Of a DNA stretch of 64,000 bases, positions 44,618 to 53,803 are shown piece after piece. The notes beneath the pieces were generated by a model, which was not told the origin of the DNA, searched no databases, and worked only from the letters and a program-made list of their open reading frames with translations. The stretch is from positions 406,082 through 470,081 of the forward strand of contig NZ_CADESW010000003.1 in the NCBI RefSeq assembly GCF_902830275.1. Reading direction: 5' to 3'. Each line of letters opens with the position of its first letter. The stretch's first letter is position 1. The stretch comes from Burkholderia stagnalis. GTDB lineage: Bacteria; Pseudomonadota; Gammaproteobacteria; Burkholderiales; Burkholderiaceae. Both the position numbers and the translations under genes were made by a program.

Positions 44618-44968
44618 CCTGGCCCTCTCTGGCTTGGAAAAAGGTGGATAGGATCGTGGCCGTTTGCGAGGCCAGCGGACCTACTGTAGCGGAAAAGGAG
44701 GCGAGCCGCCGCGCGGCGCCGGTTGCATGCTCGTGCCGCCATTTCACGACGGCTGCTTCTTCCGCACGGAACTCGGGGAACGGTCTCGGCGACCGATCGC
44801 ATGTGTGACGATCCACAATGAAGCTGGCTATATTCCAGTGTGGATGTGTTCGACAGCCAGCCTGAAATCGATGGGCCGGCGGCGAGGGCGAAAGCCTCGC
44901 ACTGCTTCCATATTCAGCGCGAGAGATGGGCCACACCCTTGCACGTGAGTGCGAGTGGGAGGGAAACG
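44618..44968. other. Intergenic region with a spaced inverted repeat
   Basis: No supported gene in about 350 bases. It contains ATCCACA (44811-44817) and TGTGGAT (44839-44845), 7-base arms 21 bases apart in a locally AT-richer patch, upstream of the thioredoxin-like gene and downstream of the PucR-type gene. Confidence 0.4.
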
Positions 44969-46210
44969 CTATTTGCGCGTGCCGCGCAACTTGATTGCCA
45001 TGTCGAGCTTCGATATCCAGCCGGTATCATCCAGCCGGGCGCCAAGAATATTCTCGATTCGCTCGAGGCGGTAGTTGAGGGTATTGGGATGAATGCCGAG
45101 CACGCTTGCGGTTGCCTTGCGTCGCTGCAATTGATCGAAGTAGGTCTGGAGTGTCTCGAGCAAATACGGTTCATTCGCGAGCTGTTCCAACAGGGATACC
45201 AGATAGTTCAACACGCGTCTTGATCCACGGATGCCCTCTTCGAGGGCAATCGCGGAATACAGGCGCACACGCGCCTGGTCATCGCGGCCCCGGCCGAAGC
45301 TGAGCGCCCGGCTCGCCTCATCCGCGGACATCGACCAGCCTGACGCGCCTTCGCCTGGCAGGCCAACGCCAATCGCGCTCACTTCGGATACGGAATCTGC
45401 GACGAACGCTATCTGCTTGCCTACTTGACGATCGCTCGTGCCCATCAGGTCGCCAAGCAAAATGGGGATCCATACAAACAGCCGTCCGTGAAACCAGATA
45501 TCGAAAATCTCGTCGACAGGCAACTTGACGCACCGGGCGATCGCCGCAACGATTCGCTCGATTTCGTTCCTGAAGGTCGGCGAATTGCTGTCGATCGAGT
45601 TGACGTCTATCGCCAGTGCGATTCGCGGCGTCGTACCATTGATGCGCAGTGCGGATGTGGCTTTGGAGAAGCCATCGGCATCCTCGGGGGAATTCAAAAT
45701 GATGCTGTGCAGTTGATGCCGAAGCGATTGACGCCAGTGAGCCTGCTTGAACTGTTCTTCAAGATAGGTTTGCGAAATGATCTGCGACATGGCGTCGAAG
45801 AATTTCATTAAATTGGGGGAGATCAGAAATAGAAGCTCGTCGCGCAGATCATCGGATTTTTCGTCCACTTCGATATAGCTGCACCAGAGTTCCCGGGATG
45901 CCAATCGGAACGCATGCAACAGCGCCTCGAGGGAAATATTCTGATAGACCCGCCGACGGCCATGCTCTCGAAATATTTCAAGCGCATCATCCGACGGCAG
46001 CTTGCCGGACAGGAGCGAGTCCAGCCATAGTCGCGACGAGAAGGAAATCGAATTCCGGATGTCGAGCTTGGTAGGTAAATCGAGATCGATATAAGGCTTG
46101 ATGCCGAATATTTCCTTGCATGCCCGTTCGACGACGCTCGTGTGATTCGAGATGACGGTTTCAGTCCATCTGCGTAGGATCGGAGAGATGTCAGGGATTT
46201 TGGATATCAT
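44969..46210 (-). CDS. PucR/CdaR-type regulator, copy 1
   Basis: 413 residues. The C-terminal PucR helix-turn-helix (about residues 355-410: YFDQLQRRKATASVLGIHP then NTLNYRLERIENILGARLDD) follows a GGDEF-like/CdaR central region and an N-terminal all-helical RsbR-like part. Such proteins bind DNA without a partner and regulate catabolic operons. Nearly colinear with the gene at 52477-53718, differing at only a handful of positions in the last 64 residues. This copy is visibly AT-richer in codon use, suggesting it diverged elsewhere or was acquired separately. ATG at 46210. It lies 400 bases downstream of the acyl-CoA operon on the same strand. Confidence 0.87.
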   Translation of the reverse strand: MISKIPDISPILRRWTETVISNHTSVVERACKEIFGIKPYIDLDLPTKLDIRNSISFSSRLWLDSLLSGKLPSDDALEIFREHGRRRVYQNISLEALLHAFRLASRELWCSYIEVDEKSDDLRDELLFLISPNLMKFFDAMSQIISQTYLEEQFKQAHWRQSLRHQLHSIILNSPEDADGFSKATSALRINGTTPRIALAIDVNSIDSNSPTFRNEIERIVAAIARCVKLPVDEIFDIWFHGRLFVWIPILLGDLMGTSDRQVGKQIAFVADSVSEVSAIGVGLPGEGASGWSMSADEASRALSFGRGRDDQARVRLYSAIALEEGIRGSRRVLNYLVSLLEQLANEPYLLETLQTYFDQLQRRKATASVLGIHPNTLNYRLERIENILGARLDDTGWISKLDMAIKLRGTRK

Positions 46211-46415
46211 TTTCGCAGCTCTTTGAATTTCATACGCTCGTGCCTGGTCACCCTGTATGTGCGGCCGACATATCGTCGTAGCGGCGGGGCGCGGCGTTAA
46301 GTCCCGCGTTGACCGCGGTGCGTTCGCCGTTCGACGAGGGGATGTCGCTTCGCACGACGGGCCGAGAGCGGATCGAACAGTGGTTCGTGCGGGTTCGTGC
46401 GGCCGGCAACCTCAC

Positions 46416-46445
46416 TCGCGCAAACGTACGCTCGCGTTTGCGCGA
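46416..46445. repeat. 11-bp inverted repeat upstream of PucR copy 1
   Basis: TCGCGCAAACG (46416-46426), 8-base spacer, CGTTTGCGCGA (46435-46445). Perfect arms. About 200 bases upstream of the PucR start; candidate operator or second terminator stem. No T tract on either side. Confidence 0.55.
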
Positions 46446-46505
46446 CGTGCCCGACGGATCGATGCCGGCGGCGCGAGTCTTGTGACCATCCGGTCATGGC
46501 GGTTT

Positions 46506-46533
46506 CGAGAGCGGCGGCTGCTCACCGCTCTCG
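46506..46533 (-). terminator. 9-bp stem-loop after the acyl-CoA operon
   Basis: CGAGAGCGG (46506-46514), 10-base loop, CCGCTCTCG (46525-46533), beginning about 78 bases after the last stop of the operon. Position fits termination; lack of a U tract leaves doubt. Confidence 0.45.
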
Positions 46534-46610
46534 TTCCCGATACTGCTGGCCTGTTGCGCTGCCTCGCCGCCGCACCGTGGGGCAAGCCGGTCCGGCGAGA
46601 GGGGGGCGCG

Positions 46611-47546
46611 TCAGGTTCCTTCTCGCCGAAGGGACAGGAGGCCGAGCAGGACTTCGTCGCGGTGAGCCGCCAACTGATCGATCGACTGGCCGGCGACCTC
46701 GTCCCGAACGCCCGCAATCACTTTCTGACGAAGTTCCGGCGTGATTTGCGGCGAACCCAGCACCTTCCACCACGCGGTCATCGGGCCGGTGAACTGGTCG
46801 AAGAAGTGGTCGATGCCGCCTTGTCCGCCGCCGAGATGGAACAACATGTTCGGGCCCATGATGCCCCAGCGCAGGCCCGGCCCCCAACACACGGCAGTAT
46901 CGGCGTCCTTGACGCTCACGACGTCTTCCGCGATCAGATGGACGATTTCGCGCCAGAGTGCCGCCTGGAGGCGATTCGCGACATGGCCGGGCACTTCCTT
47001 GTTGAGCTGGATGGTTTTCTTCCCCAGGCTCGTATAGAAGCGGGTCGCCCGCTCAATCGTTTCCCGCGACGTATTCGCGCCGCCGACGATCTCGACCAGC
47101 GGAATCAGATGAGGCGGATTGAACGGATGCCCGATCACGCATCGCTCGGGGTGGCGCTCGCAGGCCGACTGGATTTCGCTCATGGTCAGCCCCGAGGAAC
47201 TCGAGGCGATGATCGCGTCCGGCGCCAGGATGGCGTCGAGATGCTTGTAGAGGTCCTTCTTGAAGTCGATCCGCTCGGGGCCGTTCTCCTGCACGAAGTC
47301 GCTGCCGGTCACCGCTTCATCGAGACTGGCGGTGAACCGCAGTCTCGAACGCGACGCGCCCGGCGTGATCCCGAACTGCTCCAGAGCGGGCCATGCCGCG
47401 TCGACGAATGCCCTGAGCTTCGGCTCGGCATCCGGGGCAATGTCCGTCGCGACGACGTCCAGGCCTCTGGCCAGAAACAGCGCGGCCCAGCTTGCGCCAA
47501 TGACGCCGGTGCCGATGATGGCAATGCGGTTGATATCTTTGCCCAT
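46611..47546 (-). CDS. 3-hydroxyacyl-CoA dehydrogenase / L-carnitine dehydrogenase family
   Basis: 311 residues. NAD-binding Rossmann fold at the N terminus (IAIIGTGVIGASWAALFLARG), the catalytic histidine block VIGHPFNPPHLIPLVEIVGG, and a helical C-terminal domain (EVPGHVANRLQAALWREIVHL; WGPGLRWGIMGPNMLFHLGGG). The overall pattern fits the single-domain family that includes L-carnitine dehydrogenase and lambda-crystallin, as well as 3-hydroxyacyl-CoA dehydrogenases. It oxidises a 3-hydroxy group with NAD+. ATG at 47546 has AAGGA upstream. Last gene of the operon; acts after hydration by the enoyl-CoA hydratase if the substrate is CoA-linked. Confidence 0.9.
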   Translation of the reverse strand: MGKDINRIAIIGTGVIGASWAALFLARGLDVVATDIAPDAEPKLRAFVDAAWPALEQFGITPGASRSRLRFTASLDEAVTGSDFVQENGPERIDFKKDLYKHLDAILAPDAIIASSSSGLTMSEIQSACERHPERCVIGHPFNPPHLIPLVEIVGGANTSRETIERATRFYTSLGKKTIQLNKEVPGHVANRLQAALWREIVHLIAEDVVSVKDADTAVCWGPGLRWGIMGPNMLFHLGGGQGGIDHFFDQFTGPMTAWWKVLGSPQITPELRQKVIAGVRDEVAGQSIDQLAAHRDEVLLGLLSLRREGT

Positions 47547-47575
47547 GGCTGACAATCCTTCGAATGGAGTGGGGA

Positions 47576-48781
47576 TCAGACGAACGCGCTGAAACCGGTA
47601 ACCGCCTTGCCGACGATCAGGTGGTTCATTTCGCGTGTGCCTTCGTAGGAATAGAGCGCTTCCGCGTCGGCAAAGAAGCGCGCGACGTTGTAGTCGAGGA
47701 CGATACCGTTGCCGCCGAAGATTTCACGAGCCCAGGCAACGGTCTCGCGCATGCGGCTCGTGCAGAATGCCTTGGCCAGCGACGATTGCTGGTCGAGCAG
47801 CTTGCCCTGATCCTGCAATTCGGCCAGCCGTACGACCATGCATTGCGACGCAGTGATGTTGCCGAGCATCTTGGCGAGGTGGTCCTGCACCATCTGGAAC
47901 GACGCGATCGGTCTGCCGAACTGCTCGCGGGTCTGCGCGTAGCGCAGCGCATGTTCGTAGGCGCCCATGCTGCAACCGACGGCTTCCCACGCCACGTACT
48001 GACGGGTGAGCCGAAGCACGCGAGCCGTATCGCGAAACGACAGGTCGCCCTGCAGGCGGTTTTCTTCAGGCACCCGGCAATTGTCGAGCGTGATCACGCC
48101 GTTCTGCACGACGCGAAGCGCGATCTTGTTCTCGATCTTCTCGACGGAAAAGCCCGGCGTGGTCTTGTTCTCGACGATGAAACCCTTGACCTGGTTGTCG
48201 TCGACGTCGCGTGCCCAGATGATCGACAGATCGCACCACGGCGAATTGCCGATCCAGCGCTTCTGGCCATTGAGCACCCACGTATCGCCTTCGCGCCTGG
48301 CGGTCGTCAGCAGGCCGCCGCCGGCGCCCGACCCGACCAGCGGTTCGGTCAGCCCGAAGCAGCCGATTTTTTCGAGCCGTGCCATTGGAGGCAGCCATTT
48401 CCGCTTCTGTTCCTCCGATCCGCCGAGATAGATCGACCCCATGGCGAGTCCGCTATGGACGCCGTAGAAGGTCGAGATGGACGAGTCGACCCGTGCCAGT
48501 TCCATCGCGATGAAGCCGTCGAGCAGCGTGCTGCCGCCGGGGCAGTCATAGCCTTCGAAACCGATGCCGACGATGTTGAGATCCCTGATCTCGGGGATCA
48601 GCTCGAACGGGAATGCATCCGCGGCCCAGAACTTGTTGATCACCGGCGCGACCCGGTCCTCCATGAAGGCACGGACGCGTTTCAGCAGCGCGCGTTCGTC
48701 ATCACTCAGGAGCTCGTGAATCAGATAGAAGTCGCTGTCGGGTGCCGGAAGCGGGTGGTTGGGCTTCGAGCTGGCAGTCAT
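47576..48781 (-). CDS. Acyl-CoA dehydrogenase, glutaryl-CoA dehydrogenase-like
   Basis: 401 residues with full FAD acyl-CoA dehydrogenase architecture: CFGLTEPLVGSGAGGGLLTTA, RWIGNSPWCDLSIIWAR and the C-terminal catalytic base region YSYEGTREMNHLIVGKAVTG (Glu of YEGT). The E-G-T placement groups it with glutaryl-CoA dehydrogenase and short-chain ACX4-type enzymes. It introduces an alpha-beta double bond into an acyl-CoA. ATG at 48781 follows AGGAAAT. Sits 24 bases after the decarboxylase gene and 29 before the dehydrogenase. Substrate chain unknown. Confidence 0.93.
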   Translation of the reverse strand: MTASSKPNHPLPAPDSDFYLIHELLSDDERALLKRVRAFMEDRVAPVINKFWAADAFPFELIPEIRDLNIVGIGFEGYDCPGGSTLLDGFIAMELARVDSSISTFYGVHSGLAMGSIYLGGSEEQKRKWLPPMARLEKIGCFGLTEPLVGSGAGGGLLTTARREGDTWVLNGQKRWIGNSPWCDLSIIWARDVDDNQVKGFIVENKTTPGFSVEKIENKIALRVVQNGVITLDNCRVPEENRLQGDLSFRDTARVLRLTRQYVAWEAVGCSMGAYEHALRYAQTREQFGRPIASFQMVQDHLAKMLGNITASQCMVVRLAELQDQGKLLDQQSSLAKAFCTSRMRETVAWAREIFGGNGIVLDYNVARFFADAEALYSYEGTREMNHLIVGKAVTGFSAFV

Positions 48782-48805
48782 GATGATTTCCTATAAATGC
48801 GTTGA

Positions 48806-49561
48806 TCAGGATGCGTTCGACGGGGCTCGCAGATAGTCGTGGACGACTTCGGCGCCGGCGATCGTCAGGTCGGTCAGGATATGGATCGCGGACAGCACCT
48901 CGAGCACCGGCAGTCTTGCGACCGGCGCGAAGCAATGCGGATGCAGTTCCAGAGAGGCGGGCCCGGCCCACGCGCCCTTCACCGTGACGTCGGTCACGTG
49001 ATACCTGACCAGTTCGCAGACGCGCGCCGACCCGTCGACGTGCGGCAGGATCTTCAGCAGGAAGCCGGGCGCCTCGAGCGTTTGCTTGACGGCGGCGAGG
49101 TCCAGCGGCTCGTATTTGTAAGCCATCGTCGCGGTCGCGATGCGCACGCCGTTGTAGTCGAGCGTGCCCACCAGCGCATCGTTGCGAACCTCGAGCTTCG
49201 GTTGCGCCAGTACTTTAGGAAAGCCAAGCAATTCGCGGCCGGAGGCGATGCCGGCTTCGCTGTCGAGATACATGGCGTGGGTGTAGCCACCGGCCGCGCC
49301 GTTGAACGACACCGGAATGACCTGGCCCGATTCCGTGTACGAGCCCAGCCCGCTCGAATCGGGCATCTTGATGAATTCGTACTTGACGATCGGCTCGGCC
49401 GGCAGCAATGGCGCGGGCACGACGCGGGCAAGCGCTTCCGGGTCGGTGCGATAGGTCACGATGATGAATTCGCGATCGACGAACCGGAATGGCGGTTTGG
49501 GGTAGGCCGGGCTGCAGATCGGCATGGCGTACGCGTGGGCGCGGATTTCGTCTTCAGTCAT
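48806..49561 (-). CDS. Acetoacetate decarboxylase family protein
   Basis: 251 residues. The Schiff-base lysine is Lys116 in [16 protein letters not shown], preceded by [16 protein letters not shown], as in true acetoacetate decarboxylases (Lys115 in Clostridium). The N-terminal [19 protein letters not shown] and C-terminal [17 protein letters not shown] blocks also fit. Such enzymes decarboxylate beta-keto acids to ketones; some relatives are aldolases or dehydratases. ATG at 49561 follows CGGAGT. In an operon of CoA enzymes without a thiolase it may remove CO2 from a beta-keto acid end product. Confidence 0.9.
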   Translation of the reverse strand: MTEDEIRAHAYAMPICSPAYPKPPFRFVDREFIIVTYRTDPEALARVVPAPLLPAEPIVKYEFIKMPDSSGLGSYTESGQVIPVSFNGAAGGYTHAMYLDSEAGIASGRELLGFPKVLAQPKLEVRNDALVGTLDYNGVRIATATMAYKYEPLDLAAVKQTLEAPGFLLKILPHVDGSARVCELVRYHVTDVTVKGAWAGPASLELHPHCFAPVARLPVLEVLSAIHILTDLTIAGAEVVHDYLRAPSNAS

Positions 49562-49647
49562 GAATGACTCCGGATGTGCGGCGGGCCGTGGCCGGCCGCG
49601 GGATGGTTGCCGGAGCGGCTCGCCCGAGCCGCTCGATACGTCGGGTT

Positions 49648-50880
49648 TCAGGTCTCGCTTGCAAAGCGCGAGACGACCCCCGCGTCCTGGAGGCGGGCGA
49701 TGTCCGCGTCGTCGAAGCCCATTTCCTTCAGGATGTCCGTGCCGTGTTCGCCGAGTTGCGGCGCCGCGCCGGGCTTGACCTTCGGTTGTCCCGCGATTTG
49801 AATCGGATTGCTGACCGTGCGCGTGACGGGCTGGCCCGGCACTTCGAGCGGCACGACGATCCCGTTGATTTCAAGTTGGGGGTCGTGAATGATTTCCTCG
49901 GCAATCTGCACGACGCCGAAAATCACGCGTTCGGCCGTGAAGGCCTGTTTCCAGAACGCCAGCGGCTGGCTGGCGAAAAGCGGATCGAGAATTTCGACCA
50001 GCGCGGCCGCATGCGCGATGCGCTGCGCGTCGTCGGCGAAGCGCGGGTCGTCCAGAAGCTCGGGCATGTCGATCGCGCGGACAAAGCCCGCCCACTCCTT
50101 GCGCTGGGCCGCGACCAGCAGGAACCAGCGCCCGTCCGCCGTCTGGTACGGGTTGAGCAGCGCGTTGGGCGGATTTTTCCGGTCGTGCTGCGGGAAGAAT
50201 TTGCCGCCGTTGAGGCCGCCTTCGACCCACGCCGCCGCGGCCCAGATGCCGTTGGCGATCAGGGAGGTCGTCACGTGGCTGCCTTTCCCGGTCGCCGTGC
50301 GCGCGTACAGCGCGGTGACGATCGCCGCGTAAAGCGTGGTTGCCGTCGCGTGGTCGCCGATCCCGGGGATCGGAAGCGTCGGCGGGCTGCCGGCATCGTG
50401 GGTGACCTCCATCAGGCCGGAACGCGCCCAGTAGGCCGTGACGTCGAAACCGGGCGTGTTGGCCTCCGGCCCCTCGGAGCCATAGCCGGTGATGTCGGCG
50501 TAGATCAGCCGCGGATTGAGGGGCGAGAGGGCCTCGTAGGTCACGCCCAGCGTCTCCCTCACGCGCGGCGGGAAATTGACGACCACGACGTCTGCCCATT
50601 TGACGAGGCGTGTCAGGACTTCTCGGGCGTCGCTTGCCTTCAGGTCGAGTGCGATGCTGCGCTTGTTCCGGTTCGTCAGTTGCCACGCGTAGTTCGTGCC
50701 GGCGACGGGGTTCGGCGGAATGCTCGAGAAGAAGCGATAGACGTCGCCGGTGCCCGGCGGCTCGATCTTGATCACGTCCGCGCCGAAGTCGGCCAGGATC
50801 GTCGTGGCCGCCGGCCCGGCGATGTAGCTCGCGAGATCGAGCACCTTGAGGCCTGAAAATACGTGTTGTCCGTCAATCAT
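49648..50880 (-). CDS. Family III CoA transferase (CaiB/BaiF)
   Basis: 410 residues: N-terminal [30 protein letters not shown], the [10 protein letters not shown] motif, and the catalytic aspartate in [12 protein letters not shown] (about residue 146) that forms the aspartyl-CoA intermediate. It moves CoA between carboxylates, likely activating the pathway's starting acid with a later intermediate as donor. Start at 50880 ([16 protein letters not shown]) is natural for the family; SD weak. Ninety bases after the enoyl-CoA hydratase stop. Confidence 0.93.
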   Translation of the reverse strand: MIDGQHVFSGLKVLDLASYIAGPAATTILADFGADVIKIEPPGTGDVYRFFSSIPPNPVAGTNYAWQLTNRNKRSIALDLKASDAREVLTRLVKWADVVVVNFPPRVRETLGVTYEALSPLNPRLIYADITGYGSEGPEANTPGFDVTAYWARSGLMEVTHDAGSPPTLPIPGIGDHATATTLYAAIVTALYARTATGKGSHVTTSLIANGIWAAAAWVEGGLNGGKFFPQHDRKNPPNALLNPYQTADGRWFLLVAAQRKEWAGFVRAIDMPELLDDPRFADDAQRIAHAAALVEILDPLFASQPLAFWKQAFTAERVIFGVVQIAEEIIHDPQLEINGIVVPLEVPGQPVTRTVSNPIQIAGQPKVKPGAAPQLGEHGTDILKEMGFDDADIARLQDAGVVSRFASET

Positions 50881-50970
50881 TGCAGTGTTCCGAATTCAAG
50901 GTTGGGGTTTCGCGCGACGCAGGCGGGCATTTTTTCGAACTGCGTGCGGGGACGGAGAGGCCGCCATCGA

Positions 50971-51774
50971 TCAGCGCCCCACGAACTTCGGCGGGCGCTT
51001 CTCGAGGAAGGCGGTGGTTCCTTCCTTCTTGTCGTCGGTCGCGGCGCAGAGCGCGAAGAGCTTCCCTTCCAGCGCAAGGCCTTCCGGCAAGGCCGCGTTG
51101 AGCCCGAGGTTGACGGCATCCATTGCGTAGGCGACGGCGACGGGCCCGTTGGCGGCGATCTGAGCCAGAATGGCTTCGGCCCGGGCGATCAGGGCATCGG
51201 CTTCGACGACTTCGTTCACGAGGCCGATCCGATACGCCTCCTGCGCCGAAATCATCTCGCCGGTCAGGATGAGTTGCAGCGCGATGCCTTTGCCGACGAG
51301 ACGCGGGAGCCGTTGCGTTCCGCCGAAGCCGGGGATGAGCCCGAGCCTGATTTCAGGTTGTCCGAACTTCGCGCCCGGGGTGGCCAGCCGGATCGTGCAG
51401 GCCAGCGCGGTTTCGCATCCGCCGCCCAGCGCGAGACCGTTCACGGCCGCGATGACGGGCTTGCCGAGGCGCTCGACGAGATCGAGCAGCGCCTGGCCCG
51501 CACGCGTGCGCTGTTCGGCCTCGATCGGCGTGGCGGTGGCCAGTTCGTTGATGTCGGCACCCGCGATGAACGCGCGATCGCCGGCGCCGGTGACGATGAT
51601 CCCGCGAACCTGCGGGTCGTCCCGCGCATCTTCGAACGCCGCGCGCAGCTCCGCGATCGCCTTCTGGTTCAGTGCATTCATCACCTCGGGCCGGTTCAGC
51701 GTCAGATAGGCCGTCGCGTTTCTCTTTTCGTAGAGAAGGGTGTCGAAGCGGGGAGCGGAGGAATCGTGTGACAT
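50971..51774 (-). CDS. Enoyl-CoA hydratase (crotonase family)
   Basis: 267 residues with AFIAGADINELA (oxyanion-hole loop), the first glutamate in LALGGGCETALAC and the second in GQPEIRLGLIPGFGGTQRLPR, both expected in hydratases. It adds water across the double bond made by the acyl-CoA dehydrogenase. First gene of the operon; the start at 51774 has no clear SD. Crotonases also include isomerases and crotonobetainyl-CoA hydratase, so the exact substrate is open. Confidence 0.93.
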   Translation of the reverse strand: MSHDSSAPRFDTLLYEKRNATAYLTLNRPEVMNALNQKAIAELRAAFEDARDDPQVRGIIVTGAGDRAFIAGADINELATATPIEAEQRTRAGQALLDLVERLGKPVIAAVNGLALGGGCETALACTIRLATPGAKFGQPEIRLGLIPGFGGTQRLPRLVGKGIALQLILTGEMISAQEAYRIGLVNEVVEADALIARAEAILAQIAANGPVAVAYAMDAVNLGLNAALPEGLALEGKLFALCAATDDKKEGTTAFLEKRPPKFVGR

Positions 51775-51881
51775 GGGATCGATTTTTCAGACAGGTGACG
51801 TGCGTCCGTTCAGGACAGGCCGCTGAAACAACACGGGCGTGCTTCGGCCGGTGGCGCCGGGCAAGATGCCGAGGGGGTGTC

Positions 51882-52271
51882 TCAAGCATCGAGAACCGGA
51901 ACGTGCTCCACGACCGCGGCGAGAATCAGGAAATTCAAGTTGACCGGGTTCGAGTGCCGGACGCGAACCGGTCGATAGACAAGATCGCCGACTTCGATGG
52001 CGGCATTCGTCAGCGCGCAGATACCGGGGCGTCGCGCAATGGCGACCTTCCATATCTGATCCTCGTATCGACATGCGGTCGGGTCTTGCCACGAAACGCT
52101 GATCGTCGAGCGGCTCAGCCGTTCCAGGATCCTGACCGAGTGGACCGCCGGACACTTGCTTGCGCGCGCGCCACGTCCGGCGATCGAACCGGGCAAGCGG
52201 CCCCGGCCGGCACGTCGCCCGTCGCCGTCGAGCATGCCCACCATATGTGCCCATATCGGACAATTCGGCAT
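51882..52271 (-). CDS. DUF3331 domain protein
   Basis: 129 residues. The C-terminal two thirds match the Burkholderia DUF3331 pattern: VSWQDPTACRYEDQIWKVAIA, then RPGICALTNAAIEVGDLVYRP with a hydrophobic end LNFLILAAVVEHVP. Family members are small, cytoplasmic, with a probable zinc-finger-like C/W spacing, and of unknown function. ATG at 52271 follows GAGGA at 6 bases; N-terminal residues are basic and loosely structured. Sits between PucR copy 2 and the acyl-CoA operon, 107 bases upstream of the hydratase gene. Confidence 0.75.
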   Translation of the reverse strand: MPNCPIWAHMVGMLDGDGRRAGRGRLPGSIAGRGARASKCPAVHSVRILERLSRSTISVSWQDPTACRYEDQIWKVAIARRPGICALTNAAIEVGDLVYRPVRVRHSNPVNLNFLILAAVVEHVPVLDA

Positions 52272-52476
52272 ACTGGTCCTCACCTGATACCTGATCGTCG
52301 TTGAAATCAGTTCAACTTAGCGGTACAGATTGCGACCCATCTTAAGGTGATGACGATCAGCAGCCTATGTCACAACACACAAAGCAATTAGCTCTTTTTC
52401 CAAAAGCAGGCGAGTTGGGTGGTCAAGCACACATTGCCGGGCCGGCAGCGCGGCGCCGAAAGCCGTGCGGCTGCCG

Positions 52477-53718
52477 CTACTTGTGCGAGCCGCGCAGCTT
52501 GATGGCCATGTCGAGCTTCGAGATCCAGCCGGCATCGTCCAGCCGCGCGCCGAGAATGTTCTCGATGCGCTCCAGCCGGTAGTTCAGCGTATTGGGGTGA
52601 ATGCCGAGCACGCTTGCAGTTGCCTTGCGCCGCTGAAGCTGATCGAAGTAGGTGCGGAGGGTTTCGAGCAGATCCGGTTCACCGGCAAGCTGTTCCACCA
52701 GGGAGACCAGATAGCTCAGCACGCGCTGGGTGCCGCGGACGCTTTCTTCGAGGGCAATCTCGGAATAGAGGCGAACCTGCGCCTGGGCAGCCCCGCCACG
52801 GCCGAAACTGAGCGCCCGGCTCGCCTCGTCCGCGGACATGGCCCAGCCCGGCGCGCCTTCGCCCGGCAAGCCGACGCCGATCGCGCGGACTTCCGGCACG
52901 GCAGTCGCGACGGACGCGATCTGCGTGGCGACCTGGCGATCGCTCATGGCGATCAGATTGCCGAGCAGGATGGGGATCCATACGAGCAAACGTCCGCCGA
53001 ACCAGATGTCGAAGATGTCGTCGACAGGCAATTTGAGGTGCCGGGCCGTCGCCGCGATGACTCGGTCGATTTCGGTCTTGAAGGTGGGGGAATTGCTGTC
53101 GATCGAATCGACGTCGATCGCCAGCGCGATGCGCGGAATGGCGCCGTTCAGGCGCAGCGCGGCGGCGGTTTTGGAGAATCCGTCGAGGTCCTCGGGGAAG
53201 TTGAAAATGATGCTGTGCAACTGGTAGCGCAGCGATTCCCGCCAGCGAGCCTGCTTGTATTGCTCTTCGAGGTAAGTCTGGGAAATGATCTGGGCCAGGG
53301 TGTCGAAAAACTCCATCAAGTAAGGCGACACCTGGAACAGGAGCTCGTCCCGCAGGTTGGCGTATTGCTCGTCGAGCTCGATATAGCAGCACCAGAGCGC
53401 GCGAGACCCGAGCCGGAACGCACGCAGCAGCGCTTCGAGGGGAACGCTCTGATAGACCCGCCGGCGGCCGTATTCCCGGAAGCTTTCGAACGCCGCTTCC
53501 GACGGCAGGCGGCCCGACAGCAGCGTGTCGAGCCAGAGCCGCGACGACAACGCGATCGAATGGCGGATATCCAGCCGGGTGGGCGAATCGAGATCGACAT
53601 ACGGCTTGACGTTCAGGACTGCCTTGCACACCCGGTCGATGACGCTCTCGTGATTCAGGACGACGCTTTCGGTCCACTCGCGCAAGGCCGGGGAGATTTC
53701 AGGGACTTTGTCTGTCAT
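52477..53718 (-). CDS. PucR/CdaR-type regulator, copy 2
   Basis: 413 residues, same length and domain order as copy 1: N-terminal helical domain, central region (IALAIDVDSIDSNSPTFKTE), and C-terminal PucR helix-turn-helix. This copy has the GC-rich codon use of the surrounding genes, so it is likely the resident gene. It stands upstream of the acyl-CoA operon on the same strand and is the best candidate for its regulator. ATG at 53718 begins MTDKVPEISPALREW. The two copies probably recognise overlapping operators, since their DNA-binding helices are almost identical. Confidence 0.9.
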   Translation of the reverse strand: MTDKVPEISPALREWTESVVLNHESVIDRVCKAVLNVKPYVDLDSPTRLDIRHSIALSSRLWLDTLLSGRLPSEAAFESFREYGRRRVYQSVPLEALLRAFRLGSRALWCCYIELDEQYANLRDELLFQVSPYLMEFFDTLAQIISQTYLEEQYKQARWRESLRYQLHSIIFNFPEDLDGFSKTAAALRLNGAIPRIALAIDVDSIDSNSPTFKTEIDRVIAATARHLKLPVDDIFDIWFGGRLLVWIPILLGNLIAMSDRQVATQIASVATAVPEVRAIGVGLPGEGAPGWAMSADEASRALSFGRGGAAQAQVRLYSEIALEESVRGTQRVLSYLVSLVEQLAGEPDLLETLRTYFDQLQRRKATASVLGIHPNTLNYRLERIENILGARLDDAGWISKLDMAIKLRGSHK

Positions 53719-53803
53719 GTTTCCTTGCTCCTGGAGGCGGCCTGGCTCGTCCGGACAGGAATCCGGGGCGCCACGTCGTGCCGGTGGCGCCCGCCGCCGT
53801 GGT

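Larger units (their letters stand above)
46211..46610. other. Intergenic region with two strong inverted repeats
   Basis: No gene. It lies between the end of the acyl-CoA operon and PucR copy 1, and holds the two perfect stem-loops listed separately. Confidence 0.6.

Noticed and set aside
46611..51774. Identification as a carnitine (cai-type) operon
   Set aside because: The acyl-CoA dehydrogenase is glutaryl-CoA-dehydrogenase-like rather than clearly CaiA-like, there is no CaiC ligase or betaine carrier, and an acetoacetate decarboxylase is present. Kept only as an alternative.
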